A DNA stretch of 64,000 bases from Streptomyces apocyni (GCF_009739465.1 NZ_WHOM01000033.1:239085-303084), one strand, 5' to 3'. Counted from the stretch's first letter, positions 55,950 through 64,000 are shown. A program made the numbers and translations. The notes: generated from the sequence alone by a model not told the origin.

Positions 55950-56034
55950 GTCCGGGTGGCGGAATGGCAGACGCGCTAGCTTGAGGTGCTAGTGCCCTTT
56001 ATCGGGCGTGGGGGTTCAAGTCCCCCCTCGGACA
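55950..56034 (+). tRNA. tRNA-Leu (anticodon GAG)
   Basis: A class II cloverleaf with long variable arm. Acceptor stem GTCCGGG/CTCGGAC (one G-T), anticodon stem CTAGC/GCTAG around loop TTGAGGT (anticodon GAG at 55983-55985), variable arm TGCCC...GGGCG and T-arm GGGGG-TTCAAGT-CCCCC. CCA is not encoded. It reads the CTC codon, abundant in this G+C-rich genome. Confidence 0.97.
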
Positions 56035-56054
56035 CTGAAGGCAAACGACCAAGC

Positions 56055-56094
56055 AAAGCCGGTCAAGGCGACTTATGTCGCTTTGACCGGCTTT
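56055..56094. terminator. Bidirectional terminator
   Basis: An 18-bp stem AAAGCCGGTCAAGGCGAC with its complement (one G-T wobble) and a TTAT loop, 20 nt after the tRNA. It also serves the convergent acyl-CoA synthetase gene. Confidence 0.9.
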
Positions 56095-56129
56095 GTCGTT
56101 GTGGTGGGCGCGATCTGGCCCTCTGCGGG

Positions 56130-58016
56130 TCAGGCCTCGCGGGCGCCCTCATACATTCCGTCGATGACCCGGGCGTACGCGCGCTCCACGACAGGCCGCT
56201 TGACCTTGAGACTCGGGGTGAGTTCGCCGTGCTCGATATCGAGATCGCGCGGGAGCACGGCGAACTTCTTGATCGTCTGCCACCGCTGCAGATCGCCGTT
56301 GACCCGCTGGACGAAGCCGTCGATCAGCTCGTGGACCTGCGGCGAGGAGACGATCTCGGCGTACGTGCGGTCGCCGGGGCCCTGGGTCGCTGCCCACGAC
56401 GTGATCGCGGACTCGTCCAGGGTGATCAGGGCGGAGCAGAAGTTGCGGCCGTCGCCGATGACCAGAATGTTGCTGACGAACGGACAGATGGCCTTGAAGC
56501 GGCCCTCGATCTCGGTGGGGGCCACGTACTTGCCGCCCGAGGTCTTGAACACGTCCTTCTTGCGGTCGGTGATCCGGACGTAACCGTCCTGGTCCACCTC
56601 CCCGATGTCGCCGGTGTGGAACCAGCCGTCGCTCTCCAGCACCTCCGCGGTCTTCTCCGGGAGGTTGTGGTAGCCGCGCATGACGCCGGGGCCCCGCACC
56701 AGGACCTCCCCGTCCTCGGCTATGCGGATCTCGGTGTCGGGCAGCGGCTTGCCCACCGTGCCGACCCGGTAGTCGTCGGCGGGGTTGACGGTGCAGGCGG
56801 CGCTGGTCTCGGTGAGCCCGTAGCCCTCAAGGACGCGCACACCCGCGCCGGCGAAGAAGTAGCCGATGTCGGGGGCGAGTGCGGCACTGCCCGAAACGCT
56901 GCCGCGCAGGTTGCCCCCGAAGGCGGCGCGGATCTTGCCGTACACCAGCCGGTCGGCGACGGCGTGCCGCACGGCGAGCGGCAGGGGCACCCGGCGCCGT
57001 CCGGTCGCCGCCTTACTCTCCTGCTCTGTCCGGGCGTAGTCGCGGGCGACCTGCGCCGCCCAGAGGAAGATCTTGTACTTGGCTCCCCCCTCGGCTCGCG
57101 CCCGGCCCGCGATGCCGTTGTAGACCTTCTCGAAGATCCGCGGCGCCGACGCCATCAGGGTGGGCCGGACGGCGGGCAGGTTGGTGATGATCCGGTCGAT
57201 CCGCCCGTCCACCGCCATCACATGGCCGGTCCTGACCTGGCCGGAGATCAGGGCCTTGCCGAACACATGGGACAGCGGCAGCCACAGGAGCTGCACGTCG
57301 TCGGAGCGCAGCAGCCCGCTGGCCTCCTGGGCGACCCCCTGGTACGACCAGCAGTCGTGCACCAGGCGCACGCCCTTGGGGCGGCCCGTCGTGCCCGAGG
57401 TGTAGATCAGGGTGGCGAGCTGTTCCCGCTCGATGGCCCGGACCGTCTCCTCGACCGCGTCCGGGTGCTCGTCCAGGTACGCCGTGCCCCGCTTCTCCAG
57501 CTCGGCGAGGGAGAGCACCTCCAGTCCCTCCACCTGAGGGAGGTCCGCCCCGGGATCGAAGAGGATCGCGTGGCCGAGCCCGGGCAGGCGTCCGATGTCG
57601 GAGGTGACCTTGTCCAGCTGGTCCGCGTTCTCCACGAAGATCGCCCGGCTGCCGGAGTCGGAGAGGATGTAGACCGTCTCCTCGGCATGGGTGCTGGGGT
57701 AGACGGCCGTGGTGGCGGCGCCCGCGCACATCGCGCCCAGGTCGGCCAGGATCCACTCCACCCGGGTGGAGGAGGAGATCGCCACCCGCTCCTCGGGCCG
57801 CACCCCCAGGGCCAGCAGGCCGGCCGCGACCGCCCTGACGCGTTCGGCGGTCTGTGCCCAGGTCAACGAGCGCCACTGCTCGGCGTCGGCGGCGCCGTCG
57901 TCGGCCTGCACGGGATAGCGGTAGGCCTCCTGGTCGGGTGTGGCTTCGACCCGTGAGAGGAAGAGATGCGCCACGGAAACCGGGCGGTTGTCGACAAGGG
58001 ACTGCGCGGAACTCAC
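56130..58016 (-). CDS. Long-chain acyl-CoA synthetase (AMP-forming)
   Basis: A 628-residue adenylating ligase that activates fatty acids with ATP and CoA. Motifs in order: P-loop TLIYTSGTTGRPKG (about residues 198-211), GYGLTETSA, DGWFHTGDIGEVDQDGYVRITDRKKD and the C-terminal Lys region SLKVKRP. The GTG at 58016 follows GGAGGTCA, a strong ribosome site. An inverted repeat upstream may control it. Confidence 0.92.
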   Translation of the reverse strand: MSSAQSLVDNRPVSVAHLFLSRVEATPDQEAYRYPVQADDGAADAEQWRSLTWAQTAERVRAVAAGLLALGVRPEERVAISSSTRVEWILADLGAMCAGAATTAVYPSTHAEETVYILSDSGSRAIFVENADQLDKVTSDIGRLPGLGHAILFDPGADLPQVEGLEVLSLAELEKRGTAYLDEHPDAVEETVRAIEREQLATLIYTSGTTGRPKGVRLVHDCWSYQGVAQEASGLLRSDDVQLLWLPLSHVFGKALISGQVRTGHVMAVDGRIDRIITNLPAVRPTLMASAPRIFEKVYNGIAGRARAEGGAKYKIFLWAAQVARDYARTEQESKAATGRRRVPLPLAVRHAVADRLVYGKIRAAFGGNLRGSVSGSAALAPDIGYFFAGAGVRVLEGYGLTETSAACTVNPADDYRVGTVGKPLPDTEIRIAEDGEVLVRGPGVMRGYHNLPEKTAEVLESDGWFHTGDIGEVDQDGYVRITDRKKDVFKTSGGKYVAPTEIEGRFKAICPFVSNILVIGDGRNFCSALITLDESAITSWAATQGPGDRTYAEIVSSPQVHELIDGFVQRVNGDLQRWQTIKKFAVLPRDLDIEHGELTPSLKVKRPVVERAYARVIDGMYEGAREA

Positions 58017-58053
58017 ATTGACCTCCGGGCCCGGGGGCGCCCATCTTCGAGTG

Positions 58054-58070
58054 GTTTACTGAGAGGTAAC
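58054..58070. promoter_or_regulatory. Possible repressor site before the acyl-CoA synthetase gene
   Basis: An inverted repeat GTTTAC-TGAGAG-GTAAC, 37 bp before the start codon. The form resembles operators of TetR-type fatty-acid regulators, but no regulator gene is adjacent. Confidence 0.4.
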
Positions 58071-58159
58071 TCGCAAGAGGTGGTCACACTATGGGGAAGT
58101 CCGCCTCCGCGTAAGGGGCTGGCAGCCGACCGGATCGGCCGGGGTTGCCGCGATCCCGG

Positions 58160-59068
58160 TCAGAGGCTGAGCACGAGCTTGCCGCGGACCTGCCCGGTCC
58201 TGCTGATCAGCTGCGCCTCGGCCGCCTTCTCCAGCGGCAGGACGTCCTGGATCTCGACGCGGACCGCTCCCGAGTCGATGAGCTGCCCGATGTGACGCAG
58301 CGCCTCGCCGTCCGGAGCGACGATGACGCGTCGCCCCGTGATCCCCGCGACGCGGTAGGTCTCGTCGATCGGTTCCGGCAGGGTGATGAGCACGCCGCCC
58401 GGACGCAGCAGTCGCCACGACTCCTGCTGCGTCCGGCCGCCGACGGTGTCGATGACGACGTCGACCGGTTCGGTGGCGTGCGGGTGGTCCGCCGTGCGGT
58501 CCAGGGGCTCGTCGACGCCGAGCTGGCGCAGGAAGCCGAGGTTGCGCGGTGAGGCGGTGGCCGCGACACGCGCCCCACGAGCCTTGGCGAGCTGAATGGC
58601 GAAGTGGCCGACCCCACCCGCGCCACCGTGGACCAGGACGCGCTGACCGGCGCTCACCTGTGCGGCGTCGAGAGACTGCCAGGCGGTCAGGGCCGCCAGC
58701 GGGACGGCCGCCGCCTGCGCGAACGACAGCTCGACGGGCTTGGGGGCCACGGCTGAGACCGGCAGGACGGCGAACTCCTGATAGGCGCCGGCGTACGGCA
58801 GGGGCAGCATGCCGTACACCTCGTCACCGACAGCCGGGCCGTCGGCCGTCGTCGTCGCGACGACCGTCCCCGCCACATCCCAGCCCATGCCCAGGGGGAA
58901 GGGGCGGTCCGTGCCGACCGCTCCCTCACGGAACTTCCAGTCGACGGGGTTCACTCCGGCGGCCCGCACCTTGATCAGGAGCTGTCCGTCCGCGGGGGCC
59001 GGTACCGGCTGCTCGGTCAGTTCCAGGACGCTTTCGTCGCCGTGGCGGGAGAAGGTTACTGCTCGCAT
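58160..59068 (-). CDS. NADP-dependent MDR oxidoreductase (quinone reductase-like)
   Basis: A 302-residue medium-chain dehydrogenase/reductase. The N-terminal GroES-like domain has GVNPVDWKFREG; the Rossmann domain carries HGGAGGVGHFAIQLAKARGA (NADPH motif, about residues 146-165). The catalytic-zinc Cys of alcohol dehydrogenases is absent, which fits the quinone oxidoreductase branch. The ATG at 59068 follows GGAGCACC. It is divergent from the XRE regulator with repeated half-sites between them, suggesting co-regulation in stress or detoxification. Confidence 0.88.
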   Translation of the reverse strand: MRAVTFSRHGDESVLELTEQPVPAPADGQLLIKVRAAGVNPVDWKFREGAVGTDRPFPLGMGWDVAGTVVATTTADGPAVGDEVYGMLPLPYAGAYQEFAVLPVSAVAPKPVELSFAQAAAVPLAALTAWQSLDAAQVSAGQRVLVHGGAGGVGHFAIQLAKARGARVAATASPRNLGFLRQLGVDEPLDRTADHPHATEPVDVVIDTVGGRTQQESWRLLRPGGVLITLPEPIDETYRVAGITGRRVIVAPDGEALRHIGQLIDSGAVRVEIQDVLPLEKAAEAQLISRTGQVRGKLVLSL

Positions 59069-59170
59069 GACCGGTGCTCCAGGAGGGCGGGACGGGCCGA
59101 CACCGCTGGCGGCGACGGCCGTGCGCGGTGCGCACTGAGCTCAACCCTGGACCGGGGGGATCCTGCCGAC

Positions 59171-59283
59171 CAGTACCCCGTCAGTACCCCCTTTCGCGGT
59201 GAGGAGAGGGTACTGACGGGGTGGGTGAGGAGGGGGTACTGACGGGGTGCAGGGCAGCGCGCTCCGGTGAGGGCATACTGACG
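59171..59283. promoter_or_regulatory. Cluster of GGGTACTG half-sites between the MDR and XRE genes
   Basis: Five copies of (G)GGTACTG or GGCATACTG: inverted at 59171-59179 and 59182-59190, direct at 59208-59215, 59234-59241 and 59272-59280. Two of them extend to the 16-mer GGGTACTGACGGGGTG (59208-59223 and 59234-59249), 26 bp apart; the inverted copy at 59175-59189 matches 15 of it. A cooperative operator array is likely. Confidence 0.8.
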
Positions 59284-59338
59284 CCGGAGGCGCGGGGGCA
59301 GACGGCGTCCCGCTGTGCCGAGAGGATCCGGGGGAGCC

Positions 59339-60202
59339 ATGACGCAGGCACGTGAGCTGGGCAGGTTTCTTCGTTCACGGCGGTCGCATGTGACGCCTGA
59401 GGCCGCGGGCGTTCCGGCGCTGGGCCGACGGCGGGTGCCGGGACTCCGCCGCGAGGAGGTGGCGGGACTCGCGGGAGTGAGCACTGTCTACTACACGCGC
59501 CTGGAGCAGGGGCGGGCGACCAATCCCTCGGACGCCGTGCTGGATGCCTTGGCCCGTGTGCTGCGGCTGGACGCGACCGAGCGGGCCCATCTGCACGATC
59601 TGGCGCACCCTCCGCAGCGTCGGCCGGCCGAGTCGTCGCCCCCCGGGGCCGGGCGGGTCCGTGCGGACGTCCGTCGGCTGCTGGACGCGGTGGGTGCCGT
59701 GCCCGCCTACGTCCTCGACCCCGGGATGGACGTTCTCGCCGCCAACGAGCTCGCTCTGGCCCTGGTCCCCGGCCTGGCCGGTGCGCCGACAGGCGGATCG
59801 AACCTCGCCCGTCACGTCTTCCTGGACCCCGCGGCACGCAGCCTGTACCCGCGGTGGGATCGGGTCGCCCGCCAGACCATCGGCTACCTGCGCTTCTCCG
59901 CCGCGCGTCACGCGCACCACTCTCGTCTGGGGCACCTCGTCGCCGACCTCAGTGCGCACAGCCCCGAGTTCCGGATCCTGTGGGCGGCCCAGGACGTGCG
60001 GGAGAAGACGTATGGCACCAAGAGCTTCAACCACCCCCTGGCCGGGAGGTTCGACCTCGCGTACGAAACCCTCTCCTTCCCCGGCGACGAGGGCCAGTCG
60101 CTGGTCGTCTTCACGGCTGTCCACGGCACCGCGGAGAGCGCGTTGAAGCGGCTGAGCGGTTCGCCGACCGCGTCGGGCCTTCACCTTGACCTCGAACGCT
60201 GA
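59339..60202 (+). CDS. XRE-family regulator with MmyB-like ligand-binding domain
   Basis: A 287-residue regulator. An N-terminal XRE helix-turn-helix (LRREEVAGLAGVSTVYYTRLEQGRATNPSDAVLDALARVLRL, about residues 38-80) is followed by a large C-terminal domain with the MmyB/MLTR motifs PAYVLDPGMDVLAANELA and TKSFNHPLAGRFDLAYETL. The ATG at 59339 follows GGGGGAG; a start 24 nt upstream is possible. It is probably the repressor acting on the half-site cluster and on the divergent MDR gene. The ligand is unknown. Confidence 0.9.
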   Translation: MTQARELGRFLRSRRSHVTPEAAGVPALGRRRVPGLRREEVAGLAGVSTVYYTRLEQGRATNPSDAVLDALARVLRLDATERAHLHDLAHPPQRRPAESSPPGAGRVRADVRRLLDAVGAVPAYVLDPGMDVLAANELALALVPGLAGAPTGGSNLARHVFLDPAARSLYPRWDRVARQTIGYLRFSAARHAHHSRLGHLVADLSAHSPEFRILWAAQDVREKTYGTKSFNHPLAGRFDLAYETLSFPGDEGQSLVVFTAVHGTAESALKRLSGSPTASGLHLDLER

Positions 60203-60232
60203 ACGTGAGCGGTGCTGTGCACAATGGGCGGC

Positions 60233-60691
60233 ATGTCTCGTCGCGGCTCACGTGCCTCTCGTGCCTCACGTAACTCTCCGGCCCCTCGGCCTCCTGCGCT
60301 GGGAGCCGCCTCGCCCTGTCCCTGCGGCCTTTCGGCGCCGTACGGGGAGTGCTGCGGGCGGTTGCACTCCGGTGCGGCGAAGGCGGGTAGCCCGGAGGCG
60401 TTGATGCGGTCGCGGTACAGCGCGTTCGTGGTGGGGGACGAGGGGTATCTGCTGCGGACCTGGCACCCCGACACCCGGCCGCCTGGGATCGGCCTGGAGG
60501 ACGGGATGCGCTGGGTGGGTCTTGAGATCCTGGGGACGACTGAGGGAAGTGCCTTTCACCAGACGGGGACGGTGACGTTCCGGGCGCGGTACACCGACAA
60601 CGGGCAGCCTGGGTCGCTGTACGAAGTGAGCAGGTTCGTACGGCTCGACGGGGACTGGGTGTACGTCGACGGGGACACCGGCGAGCCGTAG
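60233..60691 (+). CDS. YchJ-family protein with SEC-C-like zinc motif
   Basis: A 152-residue protein. The segment CPCGLSAPYGECCGRLHSG (about residues 28-46) is the SEC-C/YchJ metal-binding motif. The following NTF2-like fold contains RSRYSAFVVGDEGYLLRTWHP and FRARYTDNG. The biochemical role of YchJ is unknown. CACAAT (60220-60225) lies 7 nt before the ATG, suggesting a leaderless message. Confidence 0.85.
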   Translation: MSRRGSRASRASRNSPAPRPPALGAASPCPCGLSAPYGECCGRLHSGAAKAGSPEALMRSRYSAFVVGDEGYLLRTWHPDTRPPGIGLEDGMRWVGLEILGTTEGSAFHQTGTVTFRARYTDNGQPGSLYEVSRFVRLDGDWVYVDGDTGEP

Positions 60692-60824
60692 TCCCGGTAT
60701 CCGCGCACGTCGCCCGATCGGGCCAAATCGAGGCCAAAAGGGCTCGGCGAGGGGGGCGCTCCAGCACCCTGACCGGGTCAGGCATCATGAGGGTGACGTG
60801 CGCAAACGCGGAGAGGTGGAAGTC

Positions 60825-61328
60825 ATGGAGGCCGACCGAGTCGTCGTGGTGATGGGTGTGTCCGGGGCGGGCAAGTCCGTTGTCGGGGAGTTGCTCGCGG
60901 CGGAGTTGGACGTCGCCTACGCGGAGGCCGACGCCTTTCACCCGGCGGCCAACATCGCCAAAATGGCGTTCGGCACTCCGCTTGACGACGAGGACCGTTG
61001 GCCCTGGCTCGAGGCGATCGGTGAGTGGGCCAAGGAGCAGGAGGGGCACGGCGGTGTGGTCAGCTGTTCGGCGCTCAAGCGCGCCTACCGTGATCGGCTG
61101 CGGGCGGCGGCGCCGGGTATCGCCTTCATCCATCTGAGCGGCGACCGGGACCTGATCGCTGAGCGACAGGCGGCGCGCGAGGACCACTTCATGCCGAGCT
61201 CGCTGCTCGACTCGCAGTTCGCGACGCTTGAGCCGCTGGAGTCGGACGAGTTGGGGATCACGGTGGATGTGACTCCGACTCCGAAGGAGATCGCGACGCA
61301 AGCCGCGGCCCGGCTGCGCGAGCTCTAA
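60825..61328 (+). CDS. Gluconokinase (GntK type)
   Basis: A 167-residue kinase with P-loop GVSGAGKS (residues 11-18). Family motifs are EADAFHPAANIAKMAFGTPLDDEDRWPWL and VVSCSALKRAYRDRLR. It phosphorylates gluconate to 6-phosphogluconate, feeding the pentose phosphate pathway. The ATG at 60825 follows GAGAGGTGGA. No gluconate transporter is adjacent. Confidence 0.93.
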   Translation: MEADRVVVVMGVSGAGKSVVGELLAAELDVAYAEADAFHPAANIAKMAFGTPLDDEDRWPWLEAIGEWAKEQEGHGGVVSCSALKRAYRDRLRAAAPGIAFIHLSGDRDLIAERQAAREDHFMPSSLLDSQFATLEPLESDELGITVDVTPTPKEIATQAAARLREL

Positions 61329-61347
61329 GCGCGCGTAGGGGGCGTCC

Positions 61348-61418
61348 CCCTAGGCCGTGTCCGCAAAGTCCCGCCTGCCCGGCGGGCGACGACGGGACTT
61401 TGCGGACACGACCTAGGG
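61348..61418. repeat. Palindromic intergenic element
   Basis: 26-nt arms (CCCTAGGCCGTGTCCGCAAA... with its complement, one mismatch) around a 19-nt loop. The right arm contains the TAG stop codon of the cytochrome gene. It lies between convergent genes and can act as a bidirectional terminator; it may also be a mobile palindrome. Confidence 0.8.
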
Positions 61419-62063
61419 CTTCCAGAGTGGGTGTTCGCGTTTCGCCCACTCCCGGTCGACCGTGCCGGTCCGCAGTCCGCGCCGGGCCTCCGGAGAGCCG
61501 AGGGCCATCCCGATGTGCCCGGCGACGACCACCGCCGTCGCCAGCGCCAGCCAGTCGTGCACGAAGGTCGCCGCGGTGCGCCAGGCCAGTGGCGTCAGGT
61601 CCGTGAACCACATCAGCAGCCCGGTGCCCAGCAGCACCAGGACGGCACCGGCCAGCCACGCGGCGTACGACTTCTGTCCGGCGTTGAACTTCGCCGCGGG
61701 CCGTCGGCCCTTCCTGCGCATCAGCGCGGCCCAGAGCCAGTCCCGGTCGTGCGGCCCGAAGCGGTTCAGTCTGCGCAGGTCGGCGCGGAACGCGCGGAAG
61801 GCGAGGCCCAGCAGGAAGGGCACCGGAAGCAGCAGGCCCGACCACTGGTGGGCGGTGACGACGAGATAGCGGCGGCCCACCAGCTGGGCGAGTTGGGGGA
61901 CGTACAGGCAGGCCGCCGACAGCAGGCAGACGGCCATCAGTGCTGCGGTGGTGCGGTGGATCCAGCGCTCGGCGCGTGTGAACCGGCGTACGCGGGAGGG
62001 CGCTTCAGACGGTGGGGGTGTCGCCGCGGCCGTTGGACCGGCCGACCCAGGCGTCGACGTCAT
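61413..62063 (-). CDS. Membrane cytochrome b-type protein (partner of molybdopterin protein)
   Basis: A 216-residue membrane protein with four to five hydrophobic helices and helix-placed His residues (ERWIHR, TAHQWSG, FVHDWLA, VAGHIG) typical of di-haem b-type cytochromes. It could anchor and electrically connect the molybdopterin subunit. The ATG at 62063 has GGGAGGAG at 7 nt, so the 59-nt overlap with the upstream gene looks real and implies coupling. A Pro/Ala-rich N-terminal tail precedes the first helix. Confidence 0.82.
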   Translation of the reverse strand: MTSTPGSAGPTAAATPPPSEAPSRVRRFTRAERWIHRTTAALMAVCLLSAACLYVPQLAQLVGRRYLVVTAHQWSGLLLPVPFLLGLAFRAFRADLRRLNRFGPHDRDWLWAALMRRKGRRPAAKFNAGQKSYAAWLAGAVLVLLGTGLLMWFTDLTPLAWRTAATFVHDWLALATAVVVAGHIGMALGSPEARRGLRTGTVDREWAKREHPLWKP

Positions 62064-62748
62064 AGCCGCGCTCCTCCCAGTAGCCGGGGCGTACCTTGTC
62101 GGTGATGGTGATCCCGGAGAGCCATTTGGCTGACTTGTAGAAGTACATGGGCGCGACGTAGAGCCGCGCCGGGCCGCCGTGCGCGTGGCTGAGCGGCTTG
62201 TCCCGCATGCGCAGCGCCACCAGGACGTCGTCGCGGCGGGCCTGGTGCAGCGTCAGGCTCTCGCTGTACGTGCCGTCGAAGCAGGTGAAGTACAGGGCTC
62301 GGCCCTCGGGGTGTACTCCCGCGGCGTCCAGGAGCGCCGAGAGCCGTACGCCTTCGAACGGCGTCTGGGGCACCCGCCAGCCGGTGACGCACTGAACGTC
62401 ACGGACGATCCGGGTCTGTGGCAGGGCGCGTAGCTGATCGAGGGTGTACGTGGCCGGGTGCTCGACCAAGCCGTCGATCTTCAGCTGGTAGGTGTCGGCG
62501 TTCTTGCGCGGGACCGACGAGGCGACCGAGTAGTAGCGGAACCCGCCGCCCGCGGGGAGCAGTTCGGTCAGCCCGGTGGGATCGTTCTGGGCGATGGTCT
62601 CAACGCCGCGCTGGAGCACGGGCGCGGCACCGAGGCCGACGGCGCCGAGGCCGAGCATGCCGAGGACGATCCGGCGGCCGACCGGCTTGCCGGATGCCTC
62701 CGCGTCTGCGGTTTCGTCAGCGGTTTCGTCATACGGGATGGGGCTCAC
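62005..62748 (-). CDS. Tat-exported molybdopterin-dependent oxidoreductase (YedY/MsrP-like)
   Basis: A 247-residue exported molybdoenzyme. The N-terminus has a twin-arginine signal (GKPVGRRIVLGMLGLGAVGLGA). The core matches the sulfite-oxidase-type Moco domain: DVQCVTGWRVPQTPFEGVRL has the Cys that binds molybdenum, followed by the HGGPARLYVAPMYFYKSAKW segment. It is shorter than E. coli MsrP and lacks a dimerisation domain. The cytochrome gene overlaps its 3' end. Substrate unknown; protein-methionine-sulfoxide reduction is possible. Confidence 0.9.
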   Translation of the reverse strand: MSPIPYDETADETADAEASGKPVGRRIVLGMLGLGAVGLGAAPVLQRGVETIAQNDPTGLTELLPAGGGFRYYSVASSVPRKNADTYQLKIDGLVEHPATYTLDQLRALPQTRIVRDVQCVTGWRVPQTPFEGVRLSALLDAAGVHPEGRALYFTCFDGTYSESLTLHQARRDDVLVALRMRDKPLSHAHGGPARLYVAPMYFYKSAKWLSGITITDKVRPGYWEERGYDVDAWVGRSNGRGDTPTV

Positions 62749-62812
62749 CCTCCCGAGTTGAGCACCCGCGGCCGCTGAAGGCCAGGGGCCGCGGGGTGAC
62801 GTCAGACTTCCG

Positions 62813-64000
62813 TCATGCTTGTACGGGCGTGGTCTCGGAGTCGCGGGACTCGGCGGCCTTCTCCAGCTGGAACGCCTCGTTGCCGAGGCCGATCCTCGCG
62901 TGCAGCTCGGGGTTCCTGCCGCGCAGCACCGCCCCGTACACCAGCCCGGTCAGGGCGGCGGCGACGATGATGCCGGGCAGCACCCAGCGCAGCAGCGAGC
63001 CCGGGCCGGAGCCGACCAGGACCGCGAAGTCCTTGACCGTGTAGACGGCGATGGTCACCAGCGCCAGTCCGGCGATCGCGGCCGCGACCAGCCGCCAGGC
63101 CTGGGCACGGGCCGCACCACGCCGTACGAAGAAGGCGATCACGGCCGCGGACGCGGCGGCCATCAGCGTGATCACGCCGAGCGCGCCGACGTTGCCCATC
63201 CAGGTGAACAGTTGCAGTACGGGCGTGGTGGGGTCGCCGACCGGTCCGTCGTCGGTGAGCGCGAAGGCGAGCACGATGACCAGGGAGACCGCGCTCTGCA
63301 GCAGCGATCCCGTGCCGGGGGCACCGCTGGCGCTGTTCGTCCGGCCGAAGGCAGCGGGCAGCAGGCCCTCGCGGCCCATGGCGAAGGCGTACCGGGCCAC
63401 GACGTTGTGGAAGCTGAGCAGGGCGGCGAACATTCCCGTCAGGAACAGAACGTGCAGTACGTCGGTGAAGGTTCCCCCGAGTCTGGTCTCGGTGAGGGCG
63501 AAGAGCAGATTGGGGCCCTGCTCCTCGGACGCGCCGACGATCGAGGAGGGTCCGGCGGCGACGGTCAGGGCCCAGGAGCTGAAGGCGAGAAAGAGCGCGG
63601 CGAAGCCCACGGCCAGGAACATCACGCGGGAGACGACGACCTGCGGCCGGCTGGTCTCCTCCGCGTACACGGGTGCCTGCTCGAAGCCGACGAACGCGGC
63701 GAAGCAGAAGCACAGGGCCGTACCGAGTCCGGCGCCGGTGAGGGTGTCGGGGTTGAAGGCGTGCAGCGACAGGCCTTCCTTGGCCGGGTCGGCGACGGCG
63801 GCGAAGTTGAAGATGACGACCAGGGCGACCTCGATGAGCAGCAGGACGCCGAGCACCTTGGCGTTCAGGTCGATCTTCAGCCAGCCGAGTACGCCGACGA
63901 CGGCGACGGCGAGCAGCGCCGGTATCCACCAGGCGAGTTCGATGTCGAGGTAGAGGCCGAACAGCACCGAGACCTCGAAGCCGAGGATGCCGTAGACGCC
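62813..64000 (-). CDS. APC-family amino acid permease, 5' end outside window
   Basis: The frame is open to the right edge, so at least 395 C-terminal residues are present and the start is missing. About nine hydrophobic segments are visible, with the APC-type motifs FCFAAFVGFEQAPVYAEET and LFLTGMFAALLSFHNVVARYAFAMGREG. It is a secondary transporter of amino acids or amines; the substrate is not identifiable. The C-terminal ~30 residues are cytoplasmic and charged. Confidence 0.88.
   Translation of the reverse strand, partial: GVYGILGFEVSVLFGLYLDIELAWWIPALLAVAVVGVLGWLKIDLNAKVLGVLLLIEVALVVIFNFAAVADPAKEGLSLHAFNPDTLTGAGLGTALCFCFAAFVGFEQAPVYAEETSRPQVVVSRVMFLAVGFAALFLAFSSWALTVAAGPSSIVGASEEQGPNLLFALTETRLGGTFTDVLHVLFLTGMFAALLSFHNVVARYAFAMGREGLLPAAFGRTNSASGAPGTGSLLQSAVSLVIVLAFALTDDGPVGDPTTPVLQLFTWMGNVGALGVITLMAAASAAVIAFFVRRGAARAQAWRLVAAAIAGLALVTIAVYTVKDFAVLVGSGPGSLLRWVLPGIIVAAALTGLVYGAVLRGRNPELHARIGLGNEAFQLEKAAESRDSETTPVQA

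Overview
The window is chromosomal DNA from a high-G+C actinomycete, almost certainly Streptomyces or a close relative. Three kinds of evidence agree: a strong G/C preference at third codon positions; the lineage-typical gene sets (Pup-proteasome, chaplins, mycothiol ligase, F420-dependent oxidoreductase, WYL regulators PafB/PafC); and a gyl-type glycerol operon. No prophage, integrase, transposase, rRNA or CRISPR array is visible. Names are assigned from protein motifs and gene order only; no database search was run.

Layout. 1-2.5 kb: the end of a 5'-3' exonuclease gene, an iron-box-controlled siderophore-interacting protein and an RluA-type pseudouridine synthase. 2.5-10.3 kb (minus strand): pafB, pafC, a zinc-ribbon protein, a small membrane protein, tatA, tatC, a lipid-kinase-like gene and a HelY/Ski2-like helicase. 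10.4-13.4 kb: two FKBP prolyl isomerases (one a lipoprotein) and pafA. 13.4-15.8 kb: an MFS exporter divergent from a LacI-type regulator, with a palindromic operator between them. 15.9-22.0 kb (minus): the proteasome block arc, dop, pup, an HNH/endonuclease-VII-like gene, prcB, prcA. 22.3-26.7 kb: ferredoxin, a secreted protein, trmI, a site-2 protease with CBS domains and a RecB-like Fe-S nuclease, followed by a nested palindromic element.

26.9-32.1 kb: an orphan NarL-type response regulator, two tandem peptide-binding lipoproteins without permeases, and a HAD phosphatase. 32.2-41.1 kb: metH, then the glycerol locus gylR-glpF-glpK-glpD. 41.3-46.9 kb: a PAC2 protein, mshC, a PI3/4-kinase-like protein, a DUF3090 zinc-ribbon protein, a histidine phosphatase and a ferritin-like protein. 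47.2-53 kb: an LLM oxidoreductase, an aldo/keto reductase coupled to a degenerate RecD2-like protein, and two small unknowns. 53.1-55.8 kb: a long sortase-anchored chaplin, a short chaplin and an M20 peptidase. 55.9-64 kb: tRNA-Leu(GAG), an acyl-CoA synthetase, an MDR oxidoreductase divergent from an XRE regulator, a YchJ-like protein, gluconokinase, a membrane cytochrome plus Tat-exported molybdopterin protein, and the 3' part of an APC permease.

How it works together. Dop deamidates Pup (ending GGQ), PafA ligates it to substrate lysines, and ARC (ending GQYL) unfolds tagged proteins into the PrcBA core. PafB/PafC are the DNA-damage regulators linked to this locus in actinobacteria. The glycerol genes form a uptake-phosphorylation-oxidation pathway. 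The Tat translocase genes serve exported proteins such as the molybdopterin protein at 62 kb.

Most unusual points: the endonuclease gene wedged between pup and prcB with a hairpin over the pup stop codon; a kinase/zinc-ribbon/phosphatase set beside mshC that could include the missing mycothiol phosphatase; a RecD2-family protein that has lost its ATPase residues; and a 177-bp nested palindrome.
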